A DNA stretch of 64,000 nt from Atrina japonica (lineage: Eukaryota; Mollusca; Bivalvia; Pterioida; Pinnidae). Positions 22,601 to 32,334 of this stretch are shown piece after piece. The DNA is taken from positions 124,001-188,000 of the forward strand of contig BROG01000455.1 in NCBI GenBank assembly GCA_030159075.1. The letters run 5' to 3'. Position 1 is the stretch's first letter. Every line of letters begins with the position of its first letter. The notes under the pieces are model-generated. The model saw only the letters and a program-made list of their open reading frames with translations, made no database searches and was not told the origin of the DNA. Both the position numbers and the translations under genes were made by a program.

Positions 22601-25600
22601 AGAACAGAGGAGAAAAAGAGATCTCCCGAAATTATATCTGACACTAAAGACACATCCATAGTTGTTACGGATGTAAACCACCTCGAAAATAAGAAAGCTA
22701 TTATTCACCAGAGAACAAATAAGATAACATCGGAAAATTCTGAAATTCTACATGGACAGTCTGTTGCCGAAGTATCAGAGAGCATTTGCACAAGCGAATC
22801 GGAAGGAACACAGTTTGTAGAACAACACAAAGGAACTGTAAAGATAAAACCTTCATTGCATTCAAGAAAGGGAGAAGTGCCACATAAATGTGACAGTAAA
22901 TTATATCAAAAGAAAACACCTAAAGAGCATAAACCTAAGGAAAATAGATATCGAAAAGAAAGTGATTTTTCCAAAGATAAGTCAACTGATCAAAAACAAA
23001 AAGATTTACGAGGAAATGTTGAGGAAGAATACATCTCATTTGACACCAGTTCACCAACAGATGAAAGTTCTAGATCAAGCATCCATGAAGATGAGTTTGA
23101 CAGACCCAATAGGTCACAGTACAGGGATTGCCGGGAACAGAAATCTAAGAAAAGAAGAAAACCGGCACACAGAAAAGAATATGGCAGTGATACCGTAGAC
23201 ACTGATACTGATAGAGGAGAAAAAGTAATATATAACAAAAATACTGATGACCGTGTGCTATTACAGTCTGATCAATTGTCCAAAGCAGAAAGATTGATTG
23301 ACGAGAATGACAAATTTCAGGAACAAAAACACTCAGAAGAATTGTCGTCATTTCCTGAAGATTTAACACAAGCAAGTCAAAATAGTGAAATTTGTAAACC
23401 TGATCGTCTGTTTGAGCGATCAGTTTACAGTCAGCCTGAACAGGAGAAAGAAATAAAAAACATAAAGGAGACACCAGATTCGGAGAAAAAATTTGACCCG
23501 GGTACTATGGCTATGTTGGATATAGATATGAATATTGATGAACCTAAAGCTAAAAAATCTACAACAAAAACCAAGCTTTTATCGAAAAAGATGTCAAAGA
23601 TGGATGAAGTTGAAAAATCAGAGTCCTTCACATCTCTAGGTATTTCTCATGCAAAAAAATACACAAAATCCACTAGGAAGAGAAAATCGGAAACGGGATA
23701 TAATGAAAGCACTAGTGATATAATACTAGATCACGAACACACTGTAGATCGCAGAAAGAAAAGAAAATCAAAGGATCTAACCTTGAAAGGAAATAATAAA
23801 TTTGAGAATCAAAAAGAGATATACGAATTATCAGAAAATGTGGAAGATACCCAATTCAAATCAGAGGAGAAAATGTCAGTTACGAGTACATCTTCAGGAA
23901 GTGACAAGAATCTCGCATATGAAAATGAGCAATATAGTGAAATGTCTGATATATCAAGCTGTAAGTCACAGGATAAAGTTGAAGACCAGAGAAAAGTTAA
24001 GAAAACAAAAACAATCAAATGCGATGTACAAAAGGGCATTAGTGAAAATAATGCAGCTGAAAAAGAAGAAGATATATGCTATACAAAACCTAGAGATATA
24101 CCAGATCTTTGTTTGGATTTATATGAAGAAAATAGTAAGGAGTCGGAATCTGAATTATCACAGATTACATCAATAATGCCTGAATCACAAATGAGCACCT
24201 GTGATGACGAAATGTCTCCTGAGGTAATATCACATGCTTTGTCAAGTGAAAATCTAGATAACATTAAGGATCAGAGTGATGATTTCAATGAGTGTACATT
24301 GTCGGATGTGTCAGCGTCGACGAACAAAGATATGAAAAAGAAAAGTAGTTTTCGTTTTAACATTAGTTTGAGAAAAAGAAAAACAAAAACAACGAAAAAG
24401 GAAAAAGATGCCAAGAGAAAAGAAAGGCAAAAACAAAAGGAATTAAATAAATTAGAAAAAGAAATTGAGAAAGAAAAGAAAGAATTGAAAGAAATCGATA
24501 GAGTGTATGAGCGGAAACAAAAGAAATTCATCAAAAAGGAAGAAAGGGGTGTGTTGAAAGATCTTAAAAAGCAACTTAAAGCAGAGAGAAAATTAGAAAA
24601 GATGCAATTAAAGAAAGAAAAAAGGGCGGAAGCAGAGAAAAAGAATGAAGCAAAGAAAGCAGAAAAGAATGCAAAAAAGGAAGAAAATGAATTGCAGTCA
24701 GAGGTAAAGAAGGCTGAGAAGGTCATGGAAAAAGAAGAAAAGAAATTGGAAAAATTACAAAGAAATAAAGAGAAAAAAGCAGAAAAAATAATATCACAAG
24801 CGGAAAAAAAGGAAGAAAAGGGAGCGAAGAAATTGGAAAAATTAAAGGAAAAACTTGAACACAAAGAAGAGTCTAAAGAAGCCAAGTTGATCAAGAAAAA
24901 GGAAAAAGAAGCAATTAAATTAGAGTCCCAACAAATAAAACACGAAAAGAAAATAGAGGCAATGAGAGAAAAGGCATTGAAACAGTTGGAAAAAGATGAA
25001 AATAAATGGGAAGAAACTGAGAAAAATATCATTAAAAAAGAGGAGAGGAAACAAATAAAGAAAGAACGAAAACTGGAAAAGGAACGATGGAAACTGATAG
25101 AAAAACGTGATAAATTTGTACTGAAAAAAGAAAAAACTCGGCAAAAGGATAAATACAAACGTAGAAAGACAGAGTTAGTACAAAAGGTCAGGCAGGGAAT
25201 GTTAAATGAAGCAAATAAATCTCAAATAGAAAGGAAGCCAATTACAGGAAGAGAAATAGAAAAGAAATCATCAACAAAAATAGATGGAGAAAAGCAATAT
25301 ACTGATGTGAAAAACAAAGATATATCTGGATTGGATATATCTTCTGTTTCAAACGAATCAGACAGTTTGTACAAAGTTTTAGCAAATATTTCTGTCGAGA
25401 ATACATATGAGGATGAGGTACACTTAAAGAACATATATAACGTCGATGACCAGGAAACCGGTGATACATATTATCAACACAAACAACAGAAAAAGGGGGA
25501 AAAACTCAACCTGGTCAAAGAGATGCAGAAACGAAATATTCGAATTTTAGAAACCGAAATTGACAGTGAAAGTATAGCAAGTTGTTTACAAAATAACATA

Positions 25601-28444
25601 GAAAGTAAAGAAATGGATAAAAATGATGAATCAAGAAACATTCAAAATGAAACAGTCTCTAAAGAAAATGGTGTTATGAAACAAAAAGCTGTTAAATCTG
25701 CGACAAAAATACCACAAATGGAATATACTGTAAGAGATCCTCAAGAAAATGACAATGTTGTGAACCAACAAAGTTTCAAAACTCCGATAGAGCCCCAACA
25801 AATAAAATTTAATGGAAAACGTAAAGAAGCAAATTGTGATCCAAATTATAAATCTTGGGATGAGGAATCTTCAAACGAAAACATTGAAACTTCGAAACCA
25901 AATGAAACATTGAACTTGACGGGTACACAAGAGAAACATTTGAAAATACAACATCCAGACGATAAATTGAATGTGAATTCCAAAACAGAATATTGTCGTG
26001 ATTTTGATAAGAAAGAGAAAACTGTTGAATTTATCAGTGAAGGAGGATACAATTCGTGGGATGAATCGGAGAAGGAAAATGTATTCGCAAAATCATCATT
26101 TCGTTTTAACTGGGATGAAAGAGAATCAAAGGAGGTGGAATTTGTACAAGAAGATGGATACAATTCATGGGACGATTCCGAGAAAAAAGAAGATGATCTT
26201 GAATGTGCAATCAGGGAAATAATGGGTGACACCCTTGATGCTTATGAATCGACAAAACCATCTCAAGTTAAAGAGGAAACAGACATTCTGGATGATCCAA
26301 TACTGGAGAAATTGTATGGTAACGAATATGAAAAAGTTTGTGGGAAACAAAGCAAGCCTATAATTAAAAGTGATGAAAATACGGAAACAGATATCCTGGA
26401 CAATCCGTTACTTGAGAAATTGTATGGTAATGAATACGAAAACGTTTGTGGAAAACAAAGAAAGCCTACGATAGTAAAAAACACTACCACAGAAAATAAT
26501 GTCTGGGAAGATTCTGACAGAAAAAATGAAATGATATTGAATATTGGGGATAAAAAGAGAAATGGTCACACAGGGAAGATATCAAACCAAAAATCTTCTG
26601 AAGAAGTTGGATTACGTAAACATGAAGAAAAAAGAATAAAAGTTACAAATTTAACATCAGAGGGCTCACAAAGCAATGATAAAATATCCACAGTTGAATC
26701 TGTTAAACTGAAAGAGAGTGAAACAATAGAAGAACAAACTATAATTCCTACAGAATCCAAATTAAACAGTGAACAAAAAGAAGTTGGGCAATACATATCG
26801 ATGAAAATCACGGTTTGTAAACATGAAACTAAGCAAATATCTTCAACTCCGGAATCTAATTATAAAAATTTCAAAGAAGACCAAGTAAAACCAGCAAATA
26901 ATGATGAAATCGTCGGAAACCCAAACGACGATGATTCATTCATCAGTTCATGGAGTCCAGCTTCTGATGTGAAAGAAGATGTACTAACGGAAAGCGTATT
27001 CAGAAAGGAAGGTCCACTAATAGTAAATGGTGAGGTAAAAGAGGAACATGGAAGTAATTACATATTAGGTGCTGACGATAGCTACTTTCAAGAACATGTA
27101 TTTGATGACAAAAAAAACTCGTCCGTAAAAAGTCAGCATACAGATAGTACAGAAGTATATAGTATCGGATCGCAGTGTGATTATATCTATGATACAGGTA
27201 ATTTAGAAACACATAAACCCAGTGAACCAAGCAATCGCGTGGAAAGAATAGCTGCATTACAAGCGGATATCCGCGCTCTAAAAGGCAAACCTCCGAAATC
27301 CGATTCCTCCGACCAACATTCCATGAATTTTGTCAATAAAGTTAAAGTTAATGCTGATAAGACTGTTGGAATAGCAGCAGCAAAAATGGCTAGCAAATTT
27401 TTGAAAGGTGTCGAAAGATACAGGAAGCCAAAGGATGATTTACATCAATGTGAAAACGACAGAGATGAAAATAATGCTATCGTTGAAAACATTCCTCAAG
27501 CAGAAGCACCTGAAAGTCCTGGTGAAATCTCACCTGAACCACTGTCCGCTAACGAGGAGGAATTCGTTCTATTTACACGCGTTCGAAATTTCTATTCCGA
27601 CACTTCTTTGGATGAAGATAAATCGGAAACCACACCACATACCAATGAATGTGAATCAAATGAGGGGTCAACAACATGTGCTCCCCCAGAGGAGGCTGAC
27701 GACAAGACACGGGCGTCGGAGGAAAAACCTCACCGAAAGAGATCAGTTACAGAACGGTTAAGGTATCAAATCGATAAGCGAATGGGGAATGTGTTATCAA
27801 AGATCGCAACAAAACATTTGGAGCGTTATGTGGACGCAACAACAAAAAAGGATGGTGAAAATAAAGAGACCACTAACACCTTACCTAACATTGACAGTTG
27901 TCAACAAAATCAAACATCGAATATCGATTTACAAAACCAAATATCAAATCGATCCACAGAGTCAAACGAATTTCCCGTTGCAGATCCTTCTACGTCAAAC
28001 GTTGATAAGAGTTTGAAAAAGGACGTCGGTGTCGGCAAAACAAAATCGAAGAAGTCATATTTTACAGGCCTGTTTAAGAAATATTCTAAAGAGGAAAAAA
28101 TATTAATGGCCGAAGAGCGATTACAAAAAGCGCAAATGACATTAGCGCAATCAAGAAATAAATTCGATGCAGTACAAGCAAAAGTATCGGGTGCTGACCC
28201 AACTCCTGGGAAATCAACCTCCAACATTAGTAATACCGAGGAAGATAAGAGTAACGATGGAATGGATACAAGCAGATCAAATTCCGCAGCTTCCGCTATT
28301 GATAAAGTTGAAAGAGTTATGGACAGGAAAGGCGTTGAAAAATTAAAAACGGAGCTATTTATAGCTAGTGCTAAGGTGCGTAGAGCTGAAGAAAAAGCTC
28401 GGCGTGCTGAAAAGAAAGCTGCAAAATATCACAAAAAGCAATAA
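13646..28444 (+). CDS. Giant charged coiled-coil protein, six-exon model (3,224 aa), unrecognised family
   Basis: Exons joined by GT-AG sites: 13646-13649, 15629-15835, 16027-16224, 17820-18008, 19194-19277 and 19452-28444 (TAA). Every intron is phase 1 and the joined frame has no stop; total CDS 9,675 bases. The model starts MDPLEEQQYRAREAWFDRTI. About residues 588-681 are a predicted coiled coil (KEIKETLQELQNERG type). A small Cys cluster (CQTINCSHVTIYCPC) is at about 698-712. Residues 1854-2144 are an almost pure Lys/Glu helix-forming tract. GYNSWD occurs at about 2426 and 2463, and a 36-residue tandem duplication (ETDILDDPILEKLYGNEYEK type) is at about 2504-2575. Basic amphipathic segments cluster near the C-terminus, which ends in KVRRAEEKARRAEKKAAKYH. 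There is no signal peptide or membrane segment. I do not recognise a family; a scaffold or cytoskeletal/nuclear role is only a guess. The exon 1 assignment is the weakest part. Confidence 0.72.
13930..14205 (-). mobile_element. SINE family A, variant head
   Basis: Tail (TTGTTTAACGTCCCACTCAA at the left) and body match family A on the minus strand. The head GAGCCATCGTCGCTCGGCGG followed by TAGAG and the box B region GGGTTCGAGCCT differ from other copies, suggesting a subfamily with another tRNA-derived head. It lies in intron 1 of the giant gene. Confidence 0.78.
14330..14557. mobile_element. Palindromic element P, right part
   Basis: Contains GTTGAGTACGGTACTCAAAC and ends GAGTAAATTTGGTGACTTCG followed by GGCC, identical in layout to the right half of the complete copies at 16577-16974 and 50624-51023. 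The left half is missing. Confidence 0.7.
14565..15113 (+). mobile_element. SINE family B copy split by a MITE
   Basis: Left part: AAAATGGTAGTGAATGTTCC, TTCGCCAGGCGTCCGCATAC. Right part: CCATATAATGAACAATTCTT and GGCGGGATGCAAAACAACGA. Both match family B and are separated by the 359-bp element at 14674-15032. Confidence 0.7.
14674..15032. mobile_element. MITE inserted in a SINE, TAA target duplication
   Basis: Left end GACCATTCCATTTTGTATGT followed by TTAGCGTCC; right end GGACGCTAAAAACGAATTTG followed by GAATGGTC. These are inverted repeats of about 30 bp. TAA flanks both ends (14671-14673 and 15033-15035). Size and TAA target match the element at 5101-5461, though the termini differ. Probably PIF/Harbinger-derived. 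Confidence 0.75.
15125..15212. mobile_element. Mini palindromic element M (about 90 bp)
   Basis: Starts AACCCTTTCAACCCTTCACA and ends GGGGTGAAAGGGTTAA, with internal ATAGACTGGTCTTAAACAAT and GAAAAGAGCATACCA. Relatives are at 38476, 39603 and 46145. Confidence 0.65.
15629..15835 (+). CDS. Giant gene, exon 2
   Basis: Acceptor CTGTAG before 15629, donor GTAGGT at 15836, phase 1 at both ends. Encodes PLEEQQYRAREAWFDRTIDE and a charged helical stretch ending QIIGESVQTAPG, the N-terminal segment of the giant protein. Confidence 0.75.
16027..16224 (+). CDS. Giant gene, exon 3
   Basis: Acceptor CCTCAG, donor GTATAT, phase 1/1, 198 bases. Encodes DSEQQLAATPLSDGITQRVD through NISMETNVSRAHG; no domain recognised. 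Confidence 0.72.
16577..16974. mobile_element. Palindromic element P, complete copy with CAG target duplication
   Basis: Left end GTCCCGAAGTCACCAAATTT and right end AAATTTGGTGACTTCGGGC are inverted repeats, and the match continues through GTACTCAAGCTCAACT. The interior has a palindromic TTGAGTACCGTACTCAA-type core. CAG flanks both ends (16574-16576 and 16975-16977). It lies in intron 3 of the giant gene. Confidence 0.78.
17128..17409 (+). mobile_element. SINE family A, near full length
   Basis: Head GAGCCGGCCTGGCTCAGTCG then GTAGCGCGCTCGACTCTTGA, box B CTTCGAGTCCAGCC, body with CACAGTAGGTGTTGGCACG, 3' end GTGGGACATTAAGCAACAAT. It lies in intron 3 of the giant gene. Confidence 0.85.
17520..17700. 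mobile_element. TA-flanked MITE of the GACCACC family
   Basis: Left end TACAGTAAAACCTG and right end CAAGTTTCACTGTA are inverted repeats. The interior repeats TAAAGACCACCT and ends in GGTCTTTATA. Similar elements are at 37300-37485 and, decayed, at 29575, 30400, 43420 and 47790. The TA flank suggests a Tc1/mariner-type origin (inference). Confidence 0.6.
17820..18008 (+). CDS. Giant gene, exon 4
   Basis: Acceptor AACCAG, donor GTAAGT, phase 1/1, 189 bases. Encodes ELPRFTPNEGVQERLSSATM through TRTHQSNPQING-type sequence; no domain recognised. Confidence 0.72.
18085..18175 (+). repeat. Dispersed bivalve-type repeat (ATGTTTACTCCTCCATGGCA)
   Basis: The segment GGGGATGTTTACTCCTCCAT followed by GGCACCTGATCTCAC matches, with changes, 56020-56110 (GAAGATGCTTACTCCTTAAT ...) and, inverted, 30780-30812. 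From memory this motif is very common in oyster and mussel DNA; no function is known to me. Confidence 0.5.
18312..18929. mobile_element. Element Q copy 1, interrupted by a SINE
   Basis: Starts AAAGGGGCATTAGCTGTG, shares CAACCTTACTATTTGTATA and GCCTGTGTATAGCTCTTAT with copy 2 (46863-47212), and its right end (ACACAGTTTATGTCCCTATA) is found beyond the SINE at 18598-18870. Copy 2 shows the termini as inverted repeats. Confidence 0.65.
18598..18870 (+). mobile_element. SINE family A with clear target-site duplication
   Basis: Full-length copy from the GAGCCGGCCTGGCTCAGTCG head to GGGACGTTAAACAACAATAA and CAAA repeats. It is flanked by ACAAGTAAATGC on both sides (18586-18597 and 18869-18880), the target-site duplication expected of LINE-mobilised elements. 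It sits inside element Q. Confidence 0.92.
19194..19277 (+). CDS. Giant gene, exon 5
   Basis: Acceptor AACCAG, donor GTAAGA, phase 1/1, 84 bases. Encodes EPKLGATGYTEGTGYTTSST then TESLQRLSG. Confidence 0.7.
19452..28444 (+). CDS. Giant gene, terminal exon 6 (2,996 codons)
   Basis: The acceptor CTACAG precedes EPPLTTATGNLPEVNDG and the frame stays open for 8,990 bases to TAA at 28442-28444. This single exon carries almost the whole protein. Features visible here are the coiled coil (20530-20810), the Lys/Glu tract (24330-25200), SSFRFN at 24346 and 26095, GYNSWD repeats 111 bases apart (26045, 26156), a 108-base in-frame tandem duplication (26276 and 26384), and basic helices at the C-terminus (27240-28441). 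Open frames on the other strand are by-products of A-rich codons. The open frame alone is overwhelming evidence that it is coding. Confidence 0.93.
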
Positions 28445-28826
28445 AACCGAGGTTAGATTTGTCAAAGCGTCCATTGTTGAAAGAAAGTTTGATCCATCGA
28501 ACAGACTCAAATAGCGAAGTCACCGATAAAAGTAGAGACTTTGATTTCAATATAATCCAAGTGATCTGTTTATTCAGTTTTGCGTGTTTTATTATAAAAA
28601 TGCATTAGAACATTAACATATCTATCTTGTTTTACATATTATACTATTGTTATAATTCACTGCCAGACAATATTTATTGCTTCAAATAATTAAGTATAGT
28701 TTTAACTTAAACGCCTCTAACCTACATGTTTGATAAGAGCGTCAATACCTTGAAAATTTATCGATTATATGTTGAGATAATTTAGTATTGTGTGCTATGA
28801 AAATGATATTTGAAAATATGCGATTA

Positions 28827-28836
28827 AATAAATAAA
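28827..28836 (+). terminator. Polyadenylation signals of the giant gene
   Basis: Two overlapping AATAAA hexamers (28827-28832 and 28831-28836) lie about 385 bases after the stop codon; they are the first clear signals downstream. Confidence 0.6.
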
Positions 28837-28844
28837 TGTAAAAA

Positions 28845-29470
28845 AATATATATCGTTTAAATACTTTGTGTTTACTGTTGGAGAATTGGCGATATTTGAT
28901 ATACATGTATATGATTAGTGTACATATCTATATACATTGGTCCGTCTACGGATTAATAATTTGGTATCTGGATACTGCATAGAATAAATGTGGTCCTAGT
29001 GTATCAAAAAGAGGATGTGACGTCATTTTATTGTATTGCAGTATAGTGAAAAACAATCGGGCGTTTCCTGTTTAGCTAGATCCAGAAGTTTTACAAACGA
29101 CTATATAGCCAAAATAATACTATATAATTACTTTTATTCGCAGGGGAAGGTTAATTTTGCTATATTCGCGGTCAAAGAAAATACCGTGAAGTTAAATATC
29201 CGTGAATATACTAGTACTTTATGAAGTATCCACAAGGCAATACCTTACCGATAAAAATTATAAAAGTTTTTACCCATCAAAATTCATTTATATATATCCG
29301 GGTATATACACGAATCAAAACTTTTTATCAGCTTTACTTCAACTCCTATCACACTTCAATACTGGAAACGATCTTGCGCGAAATTTAAAACCCGTGAATA
29401 AGTTCCGTTTAAGAAACCTCGAAATTTCCCTCCGTGAAATAAAACAACTATACAGTATAGTAAAAGTCGA
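28845..29470. other. Intergenic DNA, nothing recognised
   Basis: Short open frames occur but lack coding character or splice context. CGTGAA/TTCGCGG motifs recur loosely. Confidence 0.35.
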
Positions 29471-29474
29471 TTTG

Positions 29475-29503
29475 GAGTATTGTGTAAATTTGGTGACTTC
29501 GGT
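29475..29503 (+). mobile_element. Element P, right-end fragment
   Basis: GTAAATTTGGTGACTTCGG matches the right terminus of the complete P elements; only about 30 bases remain. Confidence 0.5.
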
Positions 29504-29574
29504 TCCAGATTTCTTTACCGTAATGGTTCAAAGGGAATGTAACTTCTCAGCATTGAATAAACTCTTCTAGTTCT

Positions 29575-29745
29575 ACAATGGAACCTTGTCTAAAGACTAC
29601 CTCGCTTAGGAGACCACCTCACAGTTCAGACCATAAATTTCCTGTTTTTCGATAAATATTTAATACAGTACAGAACATCACTTATAGTCAGTTAGTCAGG
29701 TGGTCTTAATTGCGAGATTCCACGGTCTTCTCAGACAATGTATTT
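29575..29745. mobile_element. Decayed GACCACC-family MITE
   Basis: GTCTAAAGACTACCTCGCTT, GGAGACCACCTCAC and CAGGTGGTCTTAATTGCGAG form an imperfect inverted arrangement like that at 17520-17700. Confidence 0.45.
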
Positions 29746-29967
29746 CAGTCGTCGACTAGCAAGCTAATTTCCTTCTAATTATTTGAAATCGCTGCGAATT
29801 TGCATATAGCATTTAAGAGAATTAAATGGTAGAAATATACTCAAGCATTTTTAAAACTAAGAAAATAATTATACACTTGTGCCAAGAGATTACATCCTAA
29901 CTCCGTCAAGTAAAGGATATTTCAGCACGCAATACTTTATCTTCGTGTGGTATATCAGCTTATCGTG

Positions 29968-30252
29968 TTTGTTTGTTTGTTTATTGTTGATTAACGTCCC
30001 ACTCAAGAATCTTTCACTCATATGGAGACGTCACCAAATGCCGGTGAGGGCTTCAAATTTTGGCCTATGCTCGGCACTTACGGCCATTGAGCAGTGAGGG
30101 TTCTTTAACGTGCCGACACCTACTGCGACACGGAACCTCGATTTTTACTGTCTCATCCGATGGACAGGAAACCAACCTGCCGCCGGCTGGACTCGAACTC
30201 ACGAACTCACGATCAAGAGTCGAGAGCGCAACCGATTGAGCCAGACCGGCTC
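29968..30252 (-). mobile_element. SINE family A, full length with target-site duplication
   Basis: The CAAA-rich tail lies at the left (GTTTGTTTGTTTATTGTTGA) and the head at the right (GAGCCAGACCGGCTC). AGCTTATCGTG flanks both ends (29957-29967 and about 30253-30263). Confidence 0.9.
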
Positions 30253-30399
30253 AGCTTATCGTGCAAATATCGTATTAAAAGTTTTAAAAATAACAACGTA
30301 TACTGGAATTAGTTTATTGAGAGATATGACTTAAAACAATAAGTATATAGGCTAAAGAGAACTACTATAACATCATCTACTATTATAAAACGTGTACTG

Positions 30400-30556
30400 T
30401 GTAACCTAGCTATTAAGACCGCCTGACTAACTCAAAGTGATCTGATTAGAGAGTGAGATTCTATACTTATTTGATATTTCTAAAGAGACTGAATATTTGT
30501 GTTCTAAAATGGTGATCGAGGTGTTCTCCTGAGCGTGGTTCCACTGTATATTGCTC
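30400..30556. mobile_element. Decayed GACCACC-family MITE
   Basis: TATTAAGACCGCCTGACTAA at the left and GGTGTTCTCCTGAGCGTGGT followed by TCCACTGTATA at the right resemble the ends of the family. The match is weak. Confidence 0.35.
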
Positions 30557-30619
30557 CTCTCCTGAAATGGCACGTGACATGAGGATTACTACTATTGCTT
30601 CAAATGATCTCTATCCAAA

Positions 30620-30932
30620 TTGCGGAATTGTTAGAACACCGCACTTTGAACCATGAAATATCTCACTTCTGGTCAGCGCAGGTTCGAGGCCCTCTGAAAC
30701 CTAAATATAAAAAATATCAGATACCAAAGTATAAATCATTACGATGTCCTGGATATAGGTACAAATCTGGTAAACAAAAAGTGGGATCAGGTGCCATGGA
30801 GGAGTAAGCATCCACTGATTTTTGTGAGAAAGTTTGTCATTTGACTTCCGGAAGGCCGGGGTTTCTCCTCCGTCACTGAAAACTGACCGCCACCATAACA
30901 CTGAAAAATTGTTGAGTGTAGCGTAAAACACT
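30620..30932 (+). mobile_element. SINE family C with internal rearrangement
   Basis: The head remnant CGCACTTTGAACCATGAAAT, GTCAGCGCAGGTTCGAGGCC, the body GTGAGAAAGTTTGTCATTTG and TCCGGAAGGCCGG, and the end TTGTTGAGTGTAGCGTAAAA match family C. A 30-odd-base segment (near 30706-30740) and a bivalve-repeat fragment (GCCATGGAGGAGTAAGCATC) interrupt the middle. Confidence 0.65.
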
Positions 30933-30965
30933 ATTCAAAATTCAAACTATCCAAATTGTTTAACT

Positions 30966-31258
30966 AAAAGTTATAGCAGTAAACAAAAGCCAACAGCTAT
31001 AGCAGTAAACAAAAGCCAACAGCTATAGCAGTAAACAAAAGCCAACAGCTATAGCAATAAACAAAAGTCAACAGCTATAGCAGTAAACAAAAGCCAACAG
31101 CTATAGCAGTAATATAAAAATTTCAGATACCAAAGTATAAATCAATAGGCCAACAGCTATAGCAGTAAACAAAAGCCAACAGCTGTAGCAGTAAAGAAAA
31201 GCCAACATAGCAGTAAACAAAAGCCAACAACCATAGCAGTAAACAAAAGCCAACAAAT
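30966..31258. repeat. 26-bp minisatellite (about 10 copies)
   Basis: The unit AGCAGTAAACAAAAGCCAAC + AGCTAT repeats with little variation. Between about 31110 and 31150 the array is interrupted by TTTCAGATACCAAAGTATAA, a segment also present in the adjacent SINE at about 30716. Confidence 0.88.
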
Positions 31259-31359
31259 CAGGTTAGATATAAACCAATTACCTTCAGACGTTTCAAACAC
31301 TTCAATGAAGAAACATTTCTCAGTGAGCTCAATACTTCTGGTGTAAATAACGTATACAG

Positions 31360-31508
31360 GGTTTAGCACCATAAAACTTGAGAATTTACTCGAGTCTGAG
31401 AATACTCTTAACTTATATTGCTCAGCCAATCAGATTTCAGGATTTGCCAAAGGTGAGAGTAAAATTGTTAGACTTGAGTAATTCTTAAGTTTTATGGTGC
31501 CAGGCCCT
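31360..31508. mobile_element. MITE G, copy 1
   Basis: Left AGCACCATAAAACTTGAGAA and right TTCTTAAGTTTTATGGTGCC are inverted repeats; the middle contains CTCAGCCAATCAGATTTC. A longer copy is at 42936-43161. Confidence 0.72.
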
Positions 31509-31512
31509 GGTT

Positions 31513-31530
31513 GGGGGGGGGGGGGGGGGG
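31513..31530 (+). repeat. Poly-G tract
   Basis: Eighteen consecutive G bases, capable of G-quadruplex formation. The length may be unreliable in assembly. Confidence 0.9.
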
Positions 31531-31746
31531 CAGTAACCGGCTATTACATGATTTTGGCACTAAAGAAGAATGTGTGAGTTCTTTTTAAATCAATCATCAG
31601 CTGTTGGACATTTTTCTCAAACAGAAGGAAAACAATATTGCAGTGGTAGATAAGACGAAATCACACCAAAGTCGATTACTGGTCGTCGACCAGTATAGTG
31701 TAAATGTGGTATGATGCAATCACACGATTAATTGATAAGCGCCGGG

Positions 31747-31772
31747 TTTTTTTTTTTTGGGGGGGGGGGGGG
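31747..31772 (+). repeat. T12-G14 tract
   Basis: Twelve T followed by fourteen G immediately before the reverse transcriptase remnant. Confidence 0.9.
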
Positions 31773-32334
31773 TAAACATAGTTAATGCCACTTTACAAGA
31801 TATCACTAATGATGAGATCCCCTGTAGCTCGCATTTCATACTTACAAATATTACCTGTGAGAAAGTTACGAAAAGCGTAGGCAAATTAAATTCCACAAAA
31901 GCTACTGGTTTGGACGGAATAGGTCCGAAATTACTTAAACTATATAACACACTTATAGCACCATCTCTTACTTACATTTTTAATCTGAGTAATAACACAG
32001 GAAAATTCCCTGATCAATTAAAAGAAGCTAGAGTTACACCAATATATGAAGGAGGTAAAAAGGAGGATCTGGGAAATTTTAGACCAATATCTGTATTTCC
32101 AACTGTATCAAAATTATAGAAAAACATATCTCAACCACTTTACGGTTACATGTCCACGAATAAACTACTTCATGAATCACAATCAGGATTTAGAGAAAAC
32201 CATAACTGCAAAATTGCTTTGACTTGTATGATTGATAACTGGTTAAAACAACATGATGAAATATTTGAAATATTGTTGAGACTATCTTTCTTGACTTTAG
32301 ACTAAGCTGATCATGGCATTCTTATTAAGAAACT
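31770..32334 (+). pseudogene. Broken non-LTR (Jockey/CR1-like) reverse transcriptase fragment
   Basis: The first part encodes KATGLDGIGPKLLKLYNTLI, LKEARVTPIYEGGKKEDLGN and FRPISVFPTVSKL, the standard N-terminal fingers of LINE reverse transcriptases, and then hits a stop. The next frame continues with YGYMSTNKLLHESQSGFREN and ALTCMIDNWLKQHDE, and the region where a catalytic Asp motif would lie is interrupted by an in-frame TAA. It is dead by frameshift and stops and lacks endonuclease and 3' end. Confidence 0.8.

Noticed and set aside
24271..25158. 295-codon open frame on the minus strand (Phe/Ser-rich)
   Set aside because: It is the reverse complement of the A-rich Lys/Glu tract of the giant gene: AAA/GAA codons read as TTT/TTC on the other strand. 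Composition alone explains it.
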